Positions 1 through 5,878 are shown, numbered from the stretch's first letter. The stretch is DNA of 12,013 bases from CAZVRZ01 sp964629965 (GCA_964629965.1 CAZVRZ010000157.1:1-12013); one strand, 5' to 3'. The notes: a model not told the origin generated them from the sequence alone. Numbers and translations: made by a program.

Positions 1-48
1 CCCCCCCTGCTGGTGTGTTTATTTTCGGATGGAAAAGTGCTAAGGGGA

Positions 49-78
49 AGTATAGCACGAGTAGTGCCATGCTGTCAA
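49..78 (-). promoter_or_regulatory. Leftward sigma70-like promoter
   Basis: Read on the minus strand there is a perfect -35 TTGACA (73-78), an 18-base spacer and a -10 TATACT (49-54) preceded by TGC, an extended -10. Transcription would run toward position 1, so the gene it serves lies outside the window. The -35 sits in the centre of a perfect inverted repeat (62-89), so a protein bound there would block polymerase. The 11-mer GTGCTATACTT of this -10 region recurs on the minus strand near 4572-4582. Confidence 0.6.
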
Positions 79-89
79 GCATGGCACTA
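62..89. repeat. 12-bp perfect inverted repeat, candidate operator
   Basis: The arms TAGTGCCATGCT (62-73) and AGCATGGCACTA (78-89) are exact reverse complements with a 4-base centre, GTCA. No T-run follows on either strand, so it is a poor terminator. It covers the -35 hexamer of the leftward promoter, which fits an operator for a dimeric regulator. The protein that binds it cannot be named. Confidence 0.6.
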
Positions 90-116
90 TGCAAGAATAA
101 AGAACACCTTTGTATC

Positions 117-150
117 AAAAAAAAAGCCCCGGCAGATTATTGCCAGGGCT
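117..150 (-). terminator. Rho-independent terminator of the double-HTH gene
   Basis: On the minus strand a 10-bp stem (125-134 with 141-150, one G-T pair, 6-base loop) is followed directly by eight or nine T (117-125 on the plus strand are all A). It lies about 40 bases past the stop codon of the gene that ends at 192. Confidence 0.85.
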
Positions 151-191
151 AAATATTGTTCGCTTTCCCGTATACCTTGTCAAGCGATTTT

Positions 192-695
192 CTAGTTTCC
201 CACTTGTTTGCGCTCGCGACGATAGCGCGAAAGATCAGGGTGTTTGAGCAGGTTAGGGTTACCACATTCATCCAGTAGCGATGTTCCGCCATGCACTCCG
301 GCTTGTTGGCGAGTGATTTGTATTGCAGCGCAATAAGCTACGCCAGCTTCATCCAAGAACATGCGGCGGCCACGACCGCTTGACGTAAGCACTTGAACGT
401 AGCCCAGACTAATCCATCGAAATAATGTTCTTCGCGCCAGGTTATATCTATCCATTGCATCAGCTACACTGATCTTATGATCGCGCAAGTGCTCAAAAGC
501 ATCCCGCCTGATCGCTGCGAGCTGCTCATTGACGTTCCCGACCTGGTTGGCGTTTTCGTTGACCACAATCTCTCCGCTAAGTGAAATACCTAAGTTGATT
601 TTACCCTTTTCAATCAGGGTACGCAACTCGGATTCACTCAGGCCAAGCCGCCGAGCGGCAGTAGGGAGAGAGATAAGATTTCCTAGAGCAGCCAT
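192..695 (-). CDS. Double helix-turn-helix DNA-binding protein, possible excisionase/regulator
   Basis: This is a 167-residue protein with two segments resembling excisionase/MerR-type winged helices. One is near residues 9-45 (LPTAARRLGLSESELRTLIE followed by a GEIVV wing). The other is near 74-118 (ISVADAMDRYNLARRTLFRW, then a basic RGRRMFLDEAG wing). The C-terminal tail is basic. I chose the ATG at 695 because AAGGA (703-707) lies seven bases upstream; an ATG at 719 would fall inside the preceding terminator run. It has its own terminator at 117-150. It sits across the tRNA-derived site from the integrase, so it could be the recombination directionality factor, but such HTH proteins are also common transcription regulators. 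The family assignment rests on sequence pattern only, and the function is inferred. Confidence 0.75.
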   Translation of the reverse strand: MAALGNLISLPTAARRLGLSESELRTLIEKGKINLGISLSGEIVVNENANQVGNVNEQLAAIRRDAFEHLRDHKISVADAMDRYNLARRTLFRWISLGYVQVLTSSGRGRRMFLDEAGVAYCAAIQITRQQAGVHGGTSLLDECGNPNLLKHPDLSRYRRERKQVGN

Positions 696-709
696 AGCAT
701 AATCCTTAT

Positions 710-748
710 AAAAAAACACACGCCTTCACAGCTATTGCGGTGAAGGCG
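710..748 (-). terminator. Terminator/attenuator just ahead of the double-HTH gene
   Basis: On the minus strand CGCCTTCAC (748-740) pairs perfectly with GTGAAGGCG (729-721), and TGTG then seven T follow. The T-run ends two bases before the Shine-Dalgarno AAGGA at 703-707. No promoter is visible between the terminator and the start codon, so expression must pass through it. The loop contains GCAATAGC (minus strand), which is complementary to GCTATTGC encoded upstream at 764-771; this could give an alternative fold or a pseudoknot. It may simply insulate the gene from upstream transcription, but the position suggests attenuation. Confidence 0.65.
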
Positions 749-797
749 CATCAGGGAAGTGTGGCAATAGCCAACAGAGTGATCTAATCATTTTGAG

Positions 798-867
798 TGA
801 CCCATAAAGGACTTGAACCTTTAACCAACCGATTAAGAGTCGGTTGGTTTGCTACCATGCTGGGCAA
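798..867 (-). tRNA. tRNA-Lys(CUU)-like gene with degenerate D-arm
   Basis: On the minus strand an anticodon arm with loop CTCTTAA (anticodon CTT, 835-837) and a T-arm with loop TTCAAGT on a 5-bp stem (806-822) are clear and correctly spaced for tRNA-Lys. The acceptor strands TTGCCCA and TGGGTCA pair at most six of seven positions, counting one wobble. The D-arm is cut down to about 2 bp (GC, loop ATGGTA, GC). The anticodon stem extends to 10 perfect base pairs (823-832 with 840-849), which a normal tRNA does not have. No CCA is encoded. It may be a decayed element-borne tRNA, a tRNA mimic or a remnant of past integration. Confidence 0.55.
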
Positions 868-889
868 CAGATATAGTATTTCTATTCAG

Positions 890-946
890 AGGCGTCGAGG
901 GGATTTGAACCCCTGATCAGGGTTTTGCAGACCCTTGCCTTGACCC
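890..946 (-). tRNA. 3' part of a tRNA-Cys(GCA), probable attachment site
   Basis: On the minus strand there is a complete anticodon arm (919-935, loop CTGCAAA, anticodon GCA), a 4-base variable region, a full T-arm (898-914, loop TTCAAAT), the 3' acceptor strand CGACGCC and the U73 typical of tRNA-Cys. Upstream only the end of a D-arm (GGTCAAGGCA) can be recognised. No matching 5' acceptor strand (GGCGTCG expected) is found, so the gene is partial. A 3' tRNA fragment about 85 bases from an integrase gene is the standard signature of an attP or attL/attR core. Which of these it is depends on whether the DNA left of 890 belongs to the element or to the host. A degenerate working tRNA is less likely. 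Confidence 0.7.
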
Positions 947-984
947 ATTTCTTTTCAGTTGACCACAAAAATTATCGGAGAATC

Positions 985-1008
985 AAAAAACGAGCCTTTT
1001 CAGGCTCG
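985..1008 (-). terminator. Terminator of the integrase gene
   Basis: On the minus strand CGAGCC, loop TGAAAA, GGCTCG form a perfect 6-bp stem followed by six T. It begins 21 bases after the integrase stop codon and separates that gene from the tRNA-derived sequences. Confidence 0.8.
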
Positions 1009-1029
1009 CTTTGATAAGTTCTGCTTCAG

Positions 1030-1989
1030 CTAGAACACTGCCGGAGTAATCGGCAACATCTTCGCTCCAGGGCTGACACGCCTATGGATATCCTTGAGTT
1101 CCTTGTCAGCCCAGCGAGCGTAGTAATCAGCCGTAACAGTCACCTTACTGTGCCCCATCATCTGTGAAACCTGCGACAGATCAGCTCCATTCATCAATGC
1201 GTCACGAGCAAATGCGTGGCGAAAGGCATGAGGATTGTATCGCCCCGAGGCATTTGCCTTAACCGCCAATCTCCTCAATGCACTGTAGATGCCGCCACGC
1301 CCGAATCCATATCCGAGGCTATTTAAGAACAAGTGATGATCCTTCGGATCGAGTGTGTATCTTACAGAAAGCCAGCCCATTATGGTAATTTTAGTAGCCT
1401 CGCTCAAATAGATAAACCGGGTCGTGTTGCCTTTTTCTTTGACTAGCAACCGCCCTGTAGCCAAATCCAGATCGTCTACTTCAGCATTGACCAGGCCGCC
1501 TACACGACCACCAGTATCGCGAAGCACAAAAATCAGGGCTATGTTCCGGTAGCGTTCCCATAGCTCGCCCGTTTCTGCTGCTGCCTGGAGCATCTTGTCT
1601 ACAGTTTCCGGCGAGATCGGTTTCGGGTCAGGCAAGGGGGGCGGTGGAATAACAACAGAATCAGTTATATCGCAAGAAATATAACCTTTTCTGTACGACC
1701 AACGTAGAAAATGCCTGGCAGTGCTCATAACTGTGTAAATGGTGAAGGGGCTGAGCTGTCCCTTGATAATCTTACCGCCCCTATTTTTTGTTTGGCGAGT
1801 ATACAGGTAGGACTTGAAATTCTCGAAATCATCTACTACAACGTGCTCAATTTTCTTTTCAGCGCCCCAGAAGCGCAGGAGGTGCTGCAATTTGCCCCGG
1901 TATGCTTTCGGGGTCTCGTTGGTTTTCCCTACACATACAGAATTGACAAACGTATTGATTGCTGTTTCCAGGTTTATGCTTGCATCCAT
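1030..1989 (-). CDS. int: Tyrosine recombinase (phage-type integrase)
   Basis: This 319-residue protein has the layout of site-specific tyrosine recombinases. An N-terminal SAM-like DNA-binding region covers about residues 5-105 and a catalytic domain about 125-300. The catalytic set is visible: Arg162 in GGRVGGL, a Lys near 184-186 in VKEKG, His254 and Arg257 in HAFRH, His280 in MMGHS, and the nucleophile Tyr289 (or the adjacent Tyr290) in TADYYARW. The length is normal for the family. The start at 1989 is set by AAGGAG eight bases upstream; a start at 2055 would have no ribosome site. The gene is monocistronic, with a terminator downstream and another hairpin upstream. Its neighbour is a 3' tRNA-Cys fragment, so the likely reaction is integration into a host tRNA-Cys gene. 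The symbol is generic. Confidence 0.93.
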   Translation of the reverse strand: MDASINLETAINTFVNSVCVGKTNETPKAYRGKLQHLLRFWGAEKKIEHVVVDDFENFKSYLYTRQTKNRGGKIIKGQLSPFTIYTVMSTARHFLRWSYRKGYISCDITDSVVIPPPPLPDPKPISPETVDKMLQAAAETGELWERYRNIALIFVLRDTGGRVGGLVNAEVDDLDLATGRLLVKEKGNTTRFIYLSEATKITIMGWLSVRYTLDPKDHHLFLNSLGYGFGRGGIYSALRRLAVKANASGRYNPHAFRHAFARDALMNGADLSQVSQMMGHSKVTVTADYYARWADKELKDIHRRVSPGAKMLPITPAVF

Positions 1990-2055
1990 AGTTAGACTCC
2001 TTTTATGATTGTTAGGTGGTGTACTAGGCAAGCATAATCCTTTTTGTACTGGCAC

Positions 2056-2081
2056 TACAAAAGCCGCCTGTCGGCGGCTTT
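2056..2081 (-). terminator. Hairpin terminator between the DUF262-HNH and integrase genes
   Basis: AAAGCCGCC (2060-2068), loop TGTC and GGCGGCTTT (2073-2081) form a perfect 9-bp stem. On the minus strand it ends in TTTTG, and on the plus strand in TTTGTTCTTTT, so it could work both ways. Its job is probably to end leftward transcription from the restriction cassette before the integrase gene. Confidence 0.6.
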
Positions 2082-2089
2082 GTTCTTTT

Positions 2090-2232
2090 GAGAGTGTTGC
2101 TTCGGCGGGAAAGCGATAGCGATGCTAGTCAGCAAACCAAGCCATCGACTTCTTTGGGATTGCGGCGACAATCTCCTCCGTGTCCGGATCGTCTCTTTGA
2201 TCGCCACCACGCGGCCCCTATTAGATGTTTTT
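2090..2232. other. Non-coding gap downstream of the DUF262-HNH gene
   Basis: No convincing gene is present. The base composition is more GC-rich than the adjacent cassette. On the minus strand one frame reads about 30 codons with no start codon and plausible composition (RDDPDTEEIVAAIPKKS, then MAWFAD and a stop at about 2120). This could be the tail of a gene interrupted when the AT-rich cassette inserted. It is too short to assign. Confidence 0.3.
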
Positions 2233-3321
2233 TTATTTTCCAGATTTTTCCCGATTGTGCCTCAAGCAGAGCATTTGGCAATTATCGGCACTTGTTTTGC
2301 CACCAAGACGCCAGGGGGTAATGTGGTCTGCTTCCATCTCACCCAATTCATAGTGTTTCCCAGGTTCGCATCTGGGACACACGCCTTTTTGTCTTTCATA
2401 CGCTTCCCGCTTTTGATTTGGGGTAAAAGTTCGGATATTCAAATATTTTTCATCACGGGTTAATACATAAGGATAAATTCCCTTTTTGCTGGTAGCATCA
2501 TCGTCCATCATCAGGTCTTGAATTTCCTGCTCTAGTTTAGCCGTGTCAAATATCTTGTCTTTGAATTCATCGTACAGACTACCCCAATCAATACCTTTCA
2601 TTTCCTTGCGATAGGTTGTAAATGTTAATTTGACCCATTCGATTACATTTTTGAAATACATCCATAGCTCATTTGCATTTGGGTCGTGCTGATGAATGGA
2701 CATGTAGTTTTCAATTTCACCTTTAGCAATCCAGCTTAAAGCCGTTTCAAGGATTTCCTGGCGTATCGGAGAGCCATTCACATAATCTTTGGATAGAAGA
2801 TATGCAGCGCAGTTGCTTTTGCTGAATATTGATTTTGCGTTTGTAAGCCAAGTGCCTGTATATACAGCGTTCCGTAATTCCTGTTCAGTGAGTCTTTCCC
2901 CTGCGATATTAATAATTTTGAACCAATCTAGTTTTTCTTTGTCGTTGCCCTCGCAAAAATAGACCATCAGCTTATAGTTCAATATCTGCTCTTTTTCAGT
3001 ATTTGTCAGGTTATGGAAAGCTCGGTTGTCTATTGAAAAATCGCCATGAACGTATTGGCAAAAGCTGATTGTCCTTTGCTGCCCATCCAGAACCTCGAAA
3101 GTTCCATCACCATTTTTGACCCAGTACATGACATTGAGGGGAAATTCTTTGCGGAGCGTATCAATGACAGCATTGCGCTTCTTTTCATCATAAACAAATT
3201 CTCGCTGGTATTTTGGGCGTATATTCAGTTTGCCGTTGTAGCCAATCACGCCTTCTTCAGAGTTATCAACGTAATTCGCTGCGACTTCTCGGACGGTTAT
3301 TTCGTGTAATTCGATTTTCAT
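2233..3321 (-). CDS. DUF262 (ParB/Srx-like) plus HNH nuclease protein
   Basis: This 362-residue protein has two recognisable parts. The N-terminal DUF262 domain shows RPKYQREFVYDEKKR (35-49) and the signature DGQQRT (79-84), as in GmrS-like NTP-hydrolysing proteins. The C-terminus (315-362) is an HNH nuclease with CPRC (Cys315, Cys318), EADHITPW with Asp332-His333, GG, Asn347 and a closing CLRHN (Cys352, His355, Asn356), giving a zinc-held beta-beta-alpha fold. GmrSD pairs DUF262 with DUF1524 and attacks modified DNA; here the nuclease is a plain HNH. The start codon lies one base past the methyltransferase stop, with GGGAGA seven bases upstream, so the two are translated together. I infer a nuclease partner of that enzyme. 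Whether it cuts unmodified or modified DNA cannot be told. Its AT-rich composition suggests recent transfer. Confidence 0.85.
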   Translation of the reverse strand: MKIELHEITVREVAANYVDNSEEGVIGYNGKLNIRPKYQREFVYDEKKRNAVIDTLRKEFPLNVMYWVKNGDGTFEVLDGQQRTISFCQYVHGDFSIDNRAFHNLTNTEKEQILNYKLMVYFCEGNDKEKLDWFKIINIAGERLTEQELRNAVYTGTWLTNAKSIFSKSNCAAYLLSKDYVNGSPIRQEILETALSWIAKGEIENYMSIHQHDPNANELWMYFKNVIEWVKLTFTTYRKEMKGIDWGSLYDEFKDKIFDTAKLEQEIQDLMMDDDATSKKGIYPYVLTRDEKYLNIRTFTPNQKREAYERQKGVCPRCEPGKHYELGEMEADHITPWRLGGKTSADNCQMLCLRHNREKSGK

Positions 3322-3322
3322 A

Positions 3323-4390
3323 TCATTCTCCCTGGAGTCCCCTAATTAGTATGCGCCCGTACTTCAATTTTCCGTTTAGGTACGGGCCGTCTTTTCCCGT
3401 TTTTGTTGGGATACCAGCAAGACCTTTAATATTTCCAGCGATAAGACCAATAATCTCAAATTGTTTCGGGTTGTGCCTATCAAGAAACGTAATGGGAACA
3501 CCCATAACGCCATCGTAATTGCATGGTATATCCGAAACCTTATCCACGTTTATTGCATCATAATTGTCATAACGCGGATATTCTGTTGCCGTGTAGTTTT
3601 TATAAACAGTTATGCTTTCGTGACGTTTATCAAAATCCAGATTAGTAAACCAACCCACATTACGAAATTTTACCAACCCTGTTTCTGGGTTATACACACC
3701 TGCCACCCATTCCCGCGAATATTCATCTGGGACTCTAAAAAAGGCATTCCCATTTGGAAAACCATTTCCAAGCCACATTCTGCCTTCTTTTATGACCTTG
3801 AAAATATCTCTATAGGTGATCGCATTTTTGCTACCGATAACAATAAACTTTTTGTTGTATTCCATTAACTGAGCAACATATTCGCGGAACAGAGAAAATG
3901 GGGGATTGGTTACGACAATATCGGCTTCTTTCAACAGATCAATACATTCGGTAGAGCGAAAATCTCCGTCCCCGCTCAGCAACGAGAGAGCGTTTTTCTT
4001 GTTTTTTATCAAATACTCAACATCAGCGAGGTCAACCGCCCCGTCAGCATTTTCATCAGTCACTTCTGTGATTTCAATTTTATACGGGTGCTTGGCATCG
4101 GTGTTTTTTACAACCAAACCCTTTACATCAAACAACGGCAATTGCTTACCTGCTACGGGAGATTCGGAAAAACTGGTTGCAACCAGTTTTTTTAGGCCCA
4201 AGAAGTTGAAATTCATCGCAAAATATTTGAAGAAATTGCTCTCAAACGGGTCGTCACAATTGCAAAAGATAACCTTGTCGCGGAAATGCTCTTTATAGTG
4301 GCGTATTTCTGCCTCAATATCTGACAGTTGTGTATAAAATTCATCTTGTTTTGCTTTGCTTGCCTTTTTCAAACTCGCATTTTTCGCCAT
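3323..4390 (-). CDS. EcoRI-family adenine-specific DNA methyltransferase
   Basis: This 355-residue protein resembles the M.EcoRI family (N6-adenine methyltransferases using S-adenosylmethionine). KQDEFYTQLSDIEAEI (14-29) and the DDPFESNFFKYF segment (46-57) are typical of the family. The catalytic motif IV is intact as DIVVTNPPFSLF (157-168). IGSKNAITYRDI and VGWFTNLD follow. M.EcoRI has 326 residues, so the length is close. The target sequence cannot be read from the protein; GAATTC is only one candidate. The start at 4390 has AGGAG 11 bases upstream. It is the first gene of a two-gene unit with the DUF262-HNH protein. A long imperfect inverted repeat lies 23-55 bases ahead of the start and may be its operator. 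One sampled line of this cassette is about 37% GC, against about 60% in the rightward operon. Confidence 0.9.
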   Translation of the reverse strand: MAKNASLKKASKAKQDEFYTQLSDIEAEIRHYKEHFRDKVIFCNCDDPFESNFFKYFAMNFNFLGLKKLVATSFSESPVAGKQLPLFDVKGLVVKNTDAKHPYKIEITEVTDENADGAVDLADVEYLIKNKKNALSLLSGDGDFRSTECIDLLKEADIVVTNPPFSLFREYVAQLMEYNKKFIVIGSKNAITYRDIFKVIKEGRMWLGNGFPNGNAFFRVPDEYSREWVAGVYNPETGLVKFRNVGWFTNLDFDKRHESITVYKNYTATEYPRYDNYDAINVDKVSDIPCNYDGVMGVPITFLDRHNPKQFEIIGLIAGNIKGLAGIPTKTGKDGPYLNGKLKYGRILIRGLQGE

Positions 4391-4412
4391 AAGGCCCCAA
4401 GTCTCCTAGTCC

Positions 4413-4445
4413 ATTCAAGAAGGTAATTGAGATACCTATTTGAAT
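4413..4445. promoter_or_regulatory. Imperfect inverted repeat upstream of the methyltransferase, candidate operator
   Basis: The left arm ATTCAAGAAGGTA (4413-4425) and the reverse complement of the right arm (4433-4445), ATTCAAATAGGTA, agree at 11 of 13 positions, with a 7-base centre. It fills the short space between the upstream terminator and the start codon. No good -35/-10 pair was found, so transcription may start inside or beside the repeat. Binding by the methyltransferase itself, as in autoregulated type II systems, or by a separate controller is inference. Confidence 0.45.
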
Positions 4446-4478
4446 AAAAAGCCTCCAGCGACATTTGCGCTGAAGGCT
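4445..4478 (-). terminator. Rho-independent terminator
   Basis: On the minus strand AGCCTTCAGCG (4478-4468) pairs with CGCTGGAGGCT (4460-4450) over 11 bp with one wobble, and five T follow before ATTC. It ends leftward transcripts coming from 4.6 kb and beyond, and isolates the methyltransferase unit. Confidence 0.85.
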
Positions 4479-4566
4479 TTGGTATGCTACAATCCCGCTT
4501 ACCATGCGCCTGCGCCGCGCTGGTCACCGCCGGGAGTGATTGCAGTCACTGCCCGGCTTTTCTATT
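4446..4566 (-). ncRNA. Candidate small RNA with its own promoter and terminator
   Basis: Between an extended -10 (4573-4581, minus) and the terminator at 4445-4478 lie about 120 bases without a credible gene. On the minus strand there is first a stem of GCCGGG plus AGTGA pairing with TCACT plus CCCGGC (4529-4557, 11 bp, one bulged C), then a weaker GGTA.GC / GC.TACC stem near 4485-4507, then the terminator stem. Three consecutive stems and no open frame with a ribosome site suggest a structured RNA. Family unknown. It could instead be the structured tail of the operon ending at 4622. Confidence 0.4.
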
Positions 4567-4572
4567 GGCTCA

Positions 4573-4581
4573 AGTATAGCA
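4573..4581 (-). promoter_or_regulatory. Extended -10 promoter, leftward
   Basis: The minus strand reads TGC then TATACT, an extended -10. The best -35 at a permitted distance is poor (TTGTAA needs a 20-base spacer). The 11-mer GTGCTATACTT is shared with the strong promoter at 49-78, which is the main support. Confidence 0.4.
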
Positions 4582-4621
4582 CAGGAAGCGAGGGCGCCTT
4601 ACAAATTCTACCGACAGTTTT

Positions 4622-4918
4622 TCACCCGTTGTAACTATCAACAGGTGGAGTTGGAAGTTTTAGATCCTCAAACCAGGGGTGTTGAATGGGCAAGGGCCAT
4701 AGTCGAATCATATCAACCCCAGGGCACGCCAACGCCAGAGTGCGCGTGGGTTGTAAGGTAATATCGAAATAAATAACCTCACACCTCATCGGGAGATGGT
4801 AGGAGGTCGCGCCTGGCACCAGTTCATCGGCTGTAGCTAACACATAAACTACAGACCCCAGGATGCCCACTAAAACAACTACCAGAAATGCCAGTATCAG
4901 CGTGGTTTTTCTGCTCAT
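4622..4918 (-). CDS. Small membrane-anchored or secreted protein, function unknown
   Basis: This 98-residue protein starts MSRKTT, followed by a strongly hydrophobic stretch at about residues 7-28 (LILAFLVVVLVGILGSVVYVL). This is either a signal anchor or a cleavable signal peptide, possibly cut after ATA at 28-30. The remainder would lie outside the membrane. It holds two cysteines (Cys46, Cys65) that could form a disulfide and ends in a proline-rich tail (LPIQHPWFEDLKLPTPP). The gene is last in the leftward chain, 15 bases after the previous stop. The ribosome site is weak (GGTTGGG touching the start), so the start is fairly but not fully certain. No family recognised. Confidence 0.65.
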   Translation of the reverse strand: MSRKTTLILAFLVVVLVGILGSVVYVLATADELVPGATSYHLPMRCEVIYFDITLQPTRTLALACPGVDMIRLWPLPIQHPWFEDLKLPTPPVDSYNG

Positions 4919-4933
4919 CCCAACCGTCTGCTT

Positions 4934-5326
4934 TTAGACATTGTTTTTCCTGCCAGGTTTAGGCCGGTGGTTTAGCCAGGTTATGAAAGATGTTTTTGGA
5001 AAGCGCCAATCCCTGCCGGATTTTTCGGCCTGGTGGATAAAGCCATGCGACGCCGCGTAGCGTACCGTCCGTTCTGAAACGTCAGCCAGCTTTACCGCAT
5101 CAAGGGTCGTGATCCACTCAAGGCCCAGGCACTCATCCAGGTTGCTTATCTCGCCATCAGTTTTGCCAGTAGCCAGGTATTGACCTAGCAGATCATGCAG
5201 GGCCTGCACTTCCCAATCATCTCCGACAATCAACCCCCTTGAGTTATCGGCAGGAAGAATGACCTTGAGCGGCTTGTCGCCGCTCTGGTCTTGGATCGTG
5301 TGAAGGGTAAAGGGTTGTTTTTTCAC
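4934..5326 (-). CDS. Excisionase-type helix-turn-helix protein
   Basis: This 130-residue protein has its DNA-binding part at the C-terminus, about residues 70-118. WITTLDAVKLADVSERTVRYAASHGFI forms the helix-turn-helix and GRDWRFPKTSFITWL the wing, as in excisionase/MerR-like proteins. Residues 1-68 are acidic and show no known motif. The start is a GTG at 5326 that overlaps the stop of the previous gene (GTGA), with GGAGAG nine bases upstream, so translation is coupled. It is one of three proteins in the window with this domain and a candidate repressor or directionality factor. The target site is unknown; the palindromes at 7666-7704 are one possibility. Confidence 0.75.
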   Translation of the reverse strand: MKKQPFTLHTIQDQSGDKPLKVILPADNSRGLIVGDDWEVQALHDLLGQYLATGKTDGEISNLDECLGLEWITTLDAVKLADVSERTVRYAASHGFIHQAEKSGRDWRFPKTSFITWLNHRPKPGRKNNV

Positions 5327-5646
5327 TTTGCGTACTCTCCCTTAGCATTCATAAAATCGTCAATCTCCGCGAGTAACGTTTCGATGTGCTCCAGATCGCC
5401 CGCCAGCGACCAGGTTGCCGCATTCTCAAACCTCTTCATTCCATTCGTTATGCTGTTGAGTCTCTCTTGGATTGCAACCCGCCAGGTTTCGCAAGCTAAA
5501 CCCGGATCATCGGTATATCGCCCTGCCCCGGTAAAGTATTCATAATCGTCTTGACAAGGCGCACCGTCAGGATCGTAGTCAACGCCAGCAGCAGGAGCGT
5601 GACCTGTTTGGGCATCGAATGATGGGTATCTCGGCATGTCGCTCAT
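5323..5646 (-). CDS. Small acidic protein, function unknown
   Basis: About 107 residues. The N-terminal half is rich in Asp, Tyr and Pro (DAQTGHAPAAGVDYDPDG, then CQDDYEYFTGAGRYTDDPG). The C-terminal half is predicted helical (WRVAIQERLNSITNGMKRFENAATW, LEHIETLLAEIDDFM). The start is uncertain: ATG at 5646 lies four bases after the preceding stop, and ATG at 5637 has better spacing to GAGGA. A start at 5667 would overlap the preceding gene. The stop overlaps the next gene's GTG. No family recognised. Its place in a tightly coupled chain supports it as a real gene. Confidence 0.6.
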   Translation of the reverse strand: MSDMPRYPSFDAQTGHAPAAGVDYDPDGAPCQDDYEYFTGAGRYTDDPGLACETWRVAIQERLNSITNGMKRFENAATWSLAGDLEHIETLLAEIDDFMNAKGEYAK

Positions 5647-5650
5647 ATCC

Positions 5651-5878
5651 TCACTTGATTCTCCCATACTTCTTGATTGCGCTCTGCGTCTCAACAATCC
5701 GCTTTAGGTTCCCACCTATGATTTTACCAGTCACCAGACCATACGCCTCACACAATCTTTGGCGAACGTCGGCTATGTTCGGGTCAAGGCCGGTGCCACT
5801 GCGAAGCGCCTGAGCATTCAGCTCCCCAATGGCGTTTTCCAATACCTGCTTGAGAAACTCCCGTTGTTTTGCGTTCAC
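5651..5878 (-). CDS. Small helical protein, function unknown
   Basis: This 75-residue protein (MNAKQREFLKQVLENAIGELNAQALRSG...) appears almost entirely helical with a basic C-terminus (KKYGRIK). It starts with a GTG one base after the previous stop codon, and the ribosome site AAGGAAGG lies inside the end of that gene, so it is translationally coupled. No motif suggests a function. Confidence 0.6.
   Translation of the reverse strand: MNAKQREFLKQVLENAIGELNAQALRSGTGLDPNIADVRQRLCEAYGLVTGKIIGGNLKRIVETQSAIKKYGRIK

Noticed and set aside
2088..2463. Plus-strand open frames near the end of the DUF262-HNH gene
   Set aside because: They overlap the HNH-coding region in antisense, and no motif or ribosome site supports them.
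3461..4298. Plus-strand open frames inside the methyltransferase gene
   Set aside because: The minus-strand protein here is a clear EcoRI-family enzyme with an intact catalytic motif, so these are chance antisense frames.
4440..4761. Plus-strand open frames across the terminator and small-RNA region
   Set aside because: They run through two strong stem-loops, lack ribosome sites and have implausible composition.
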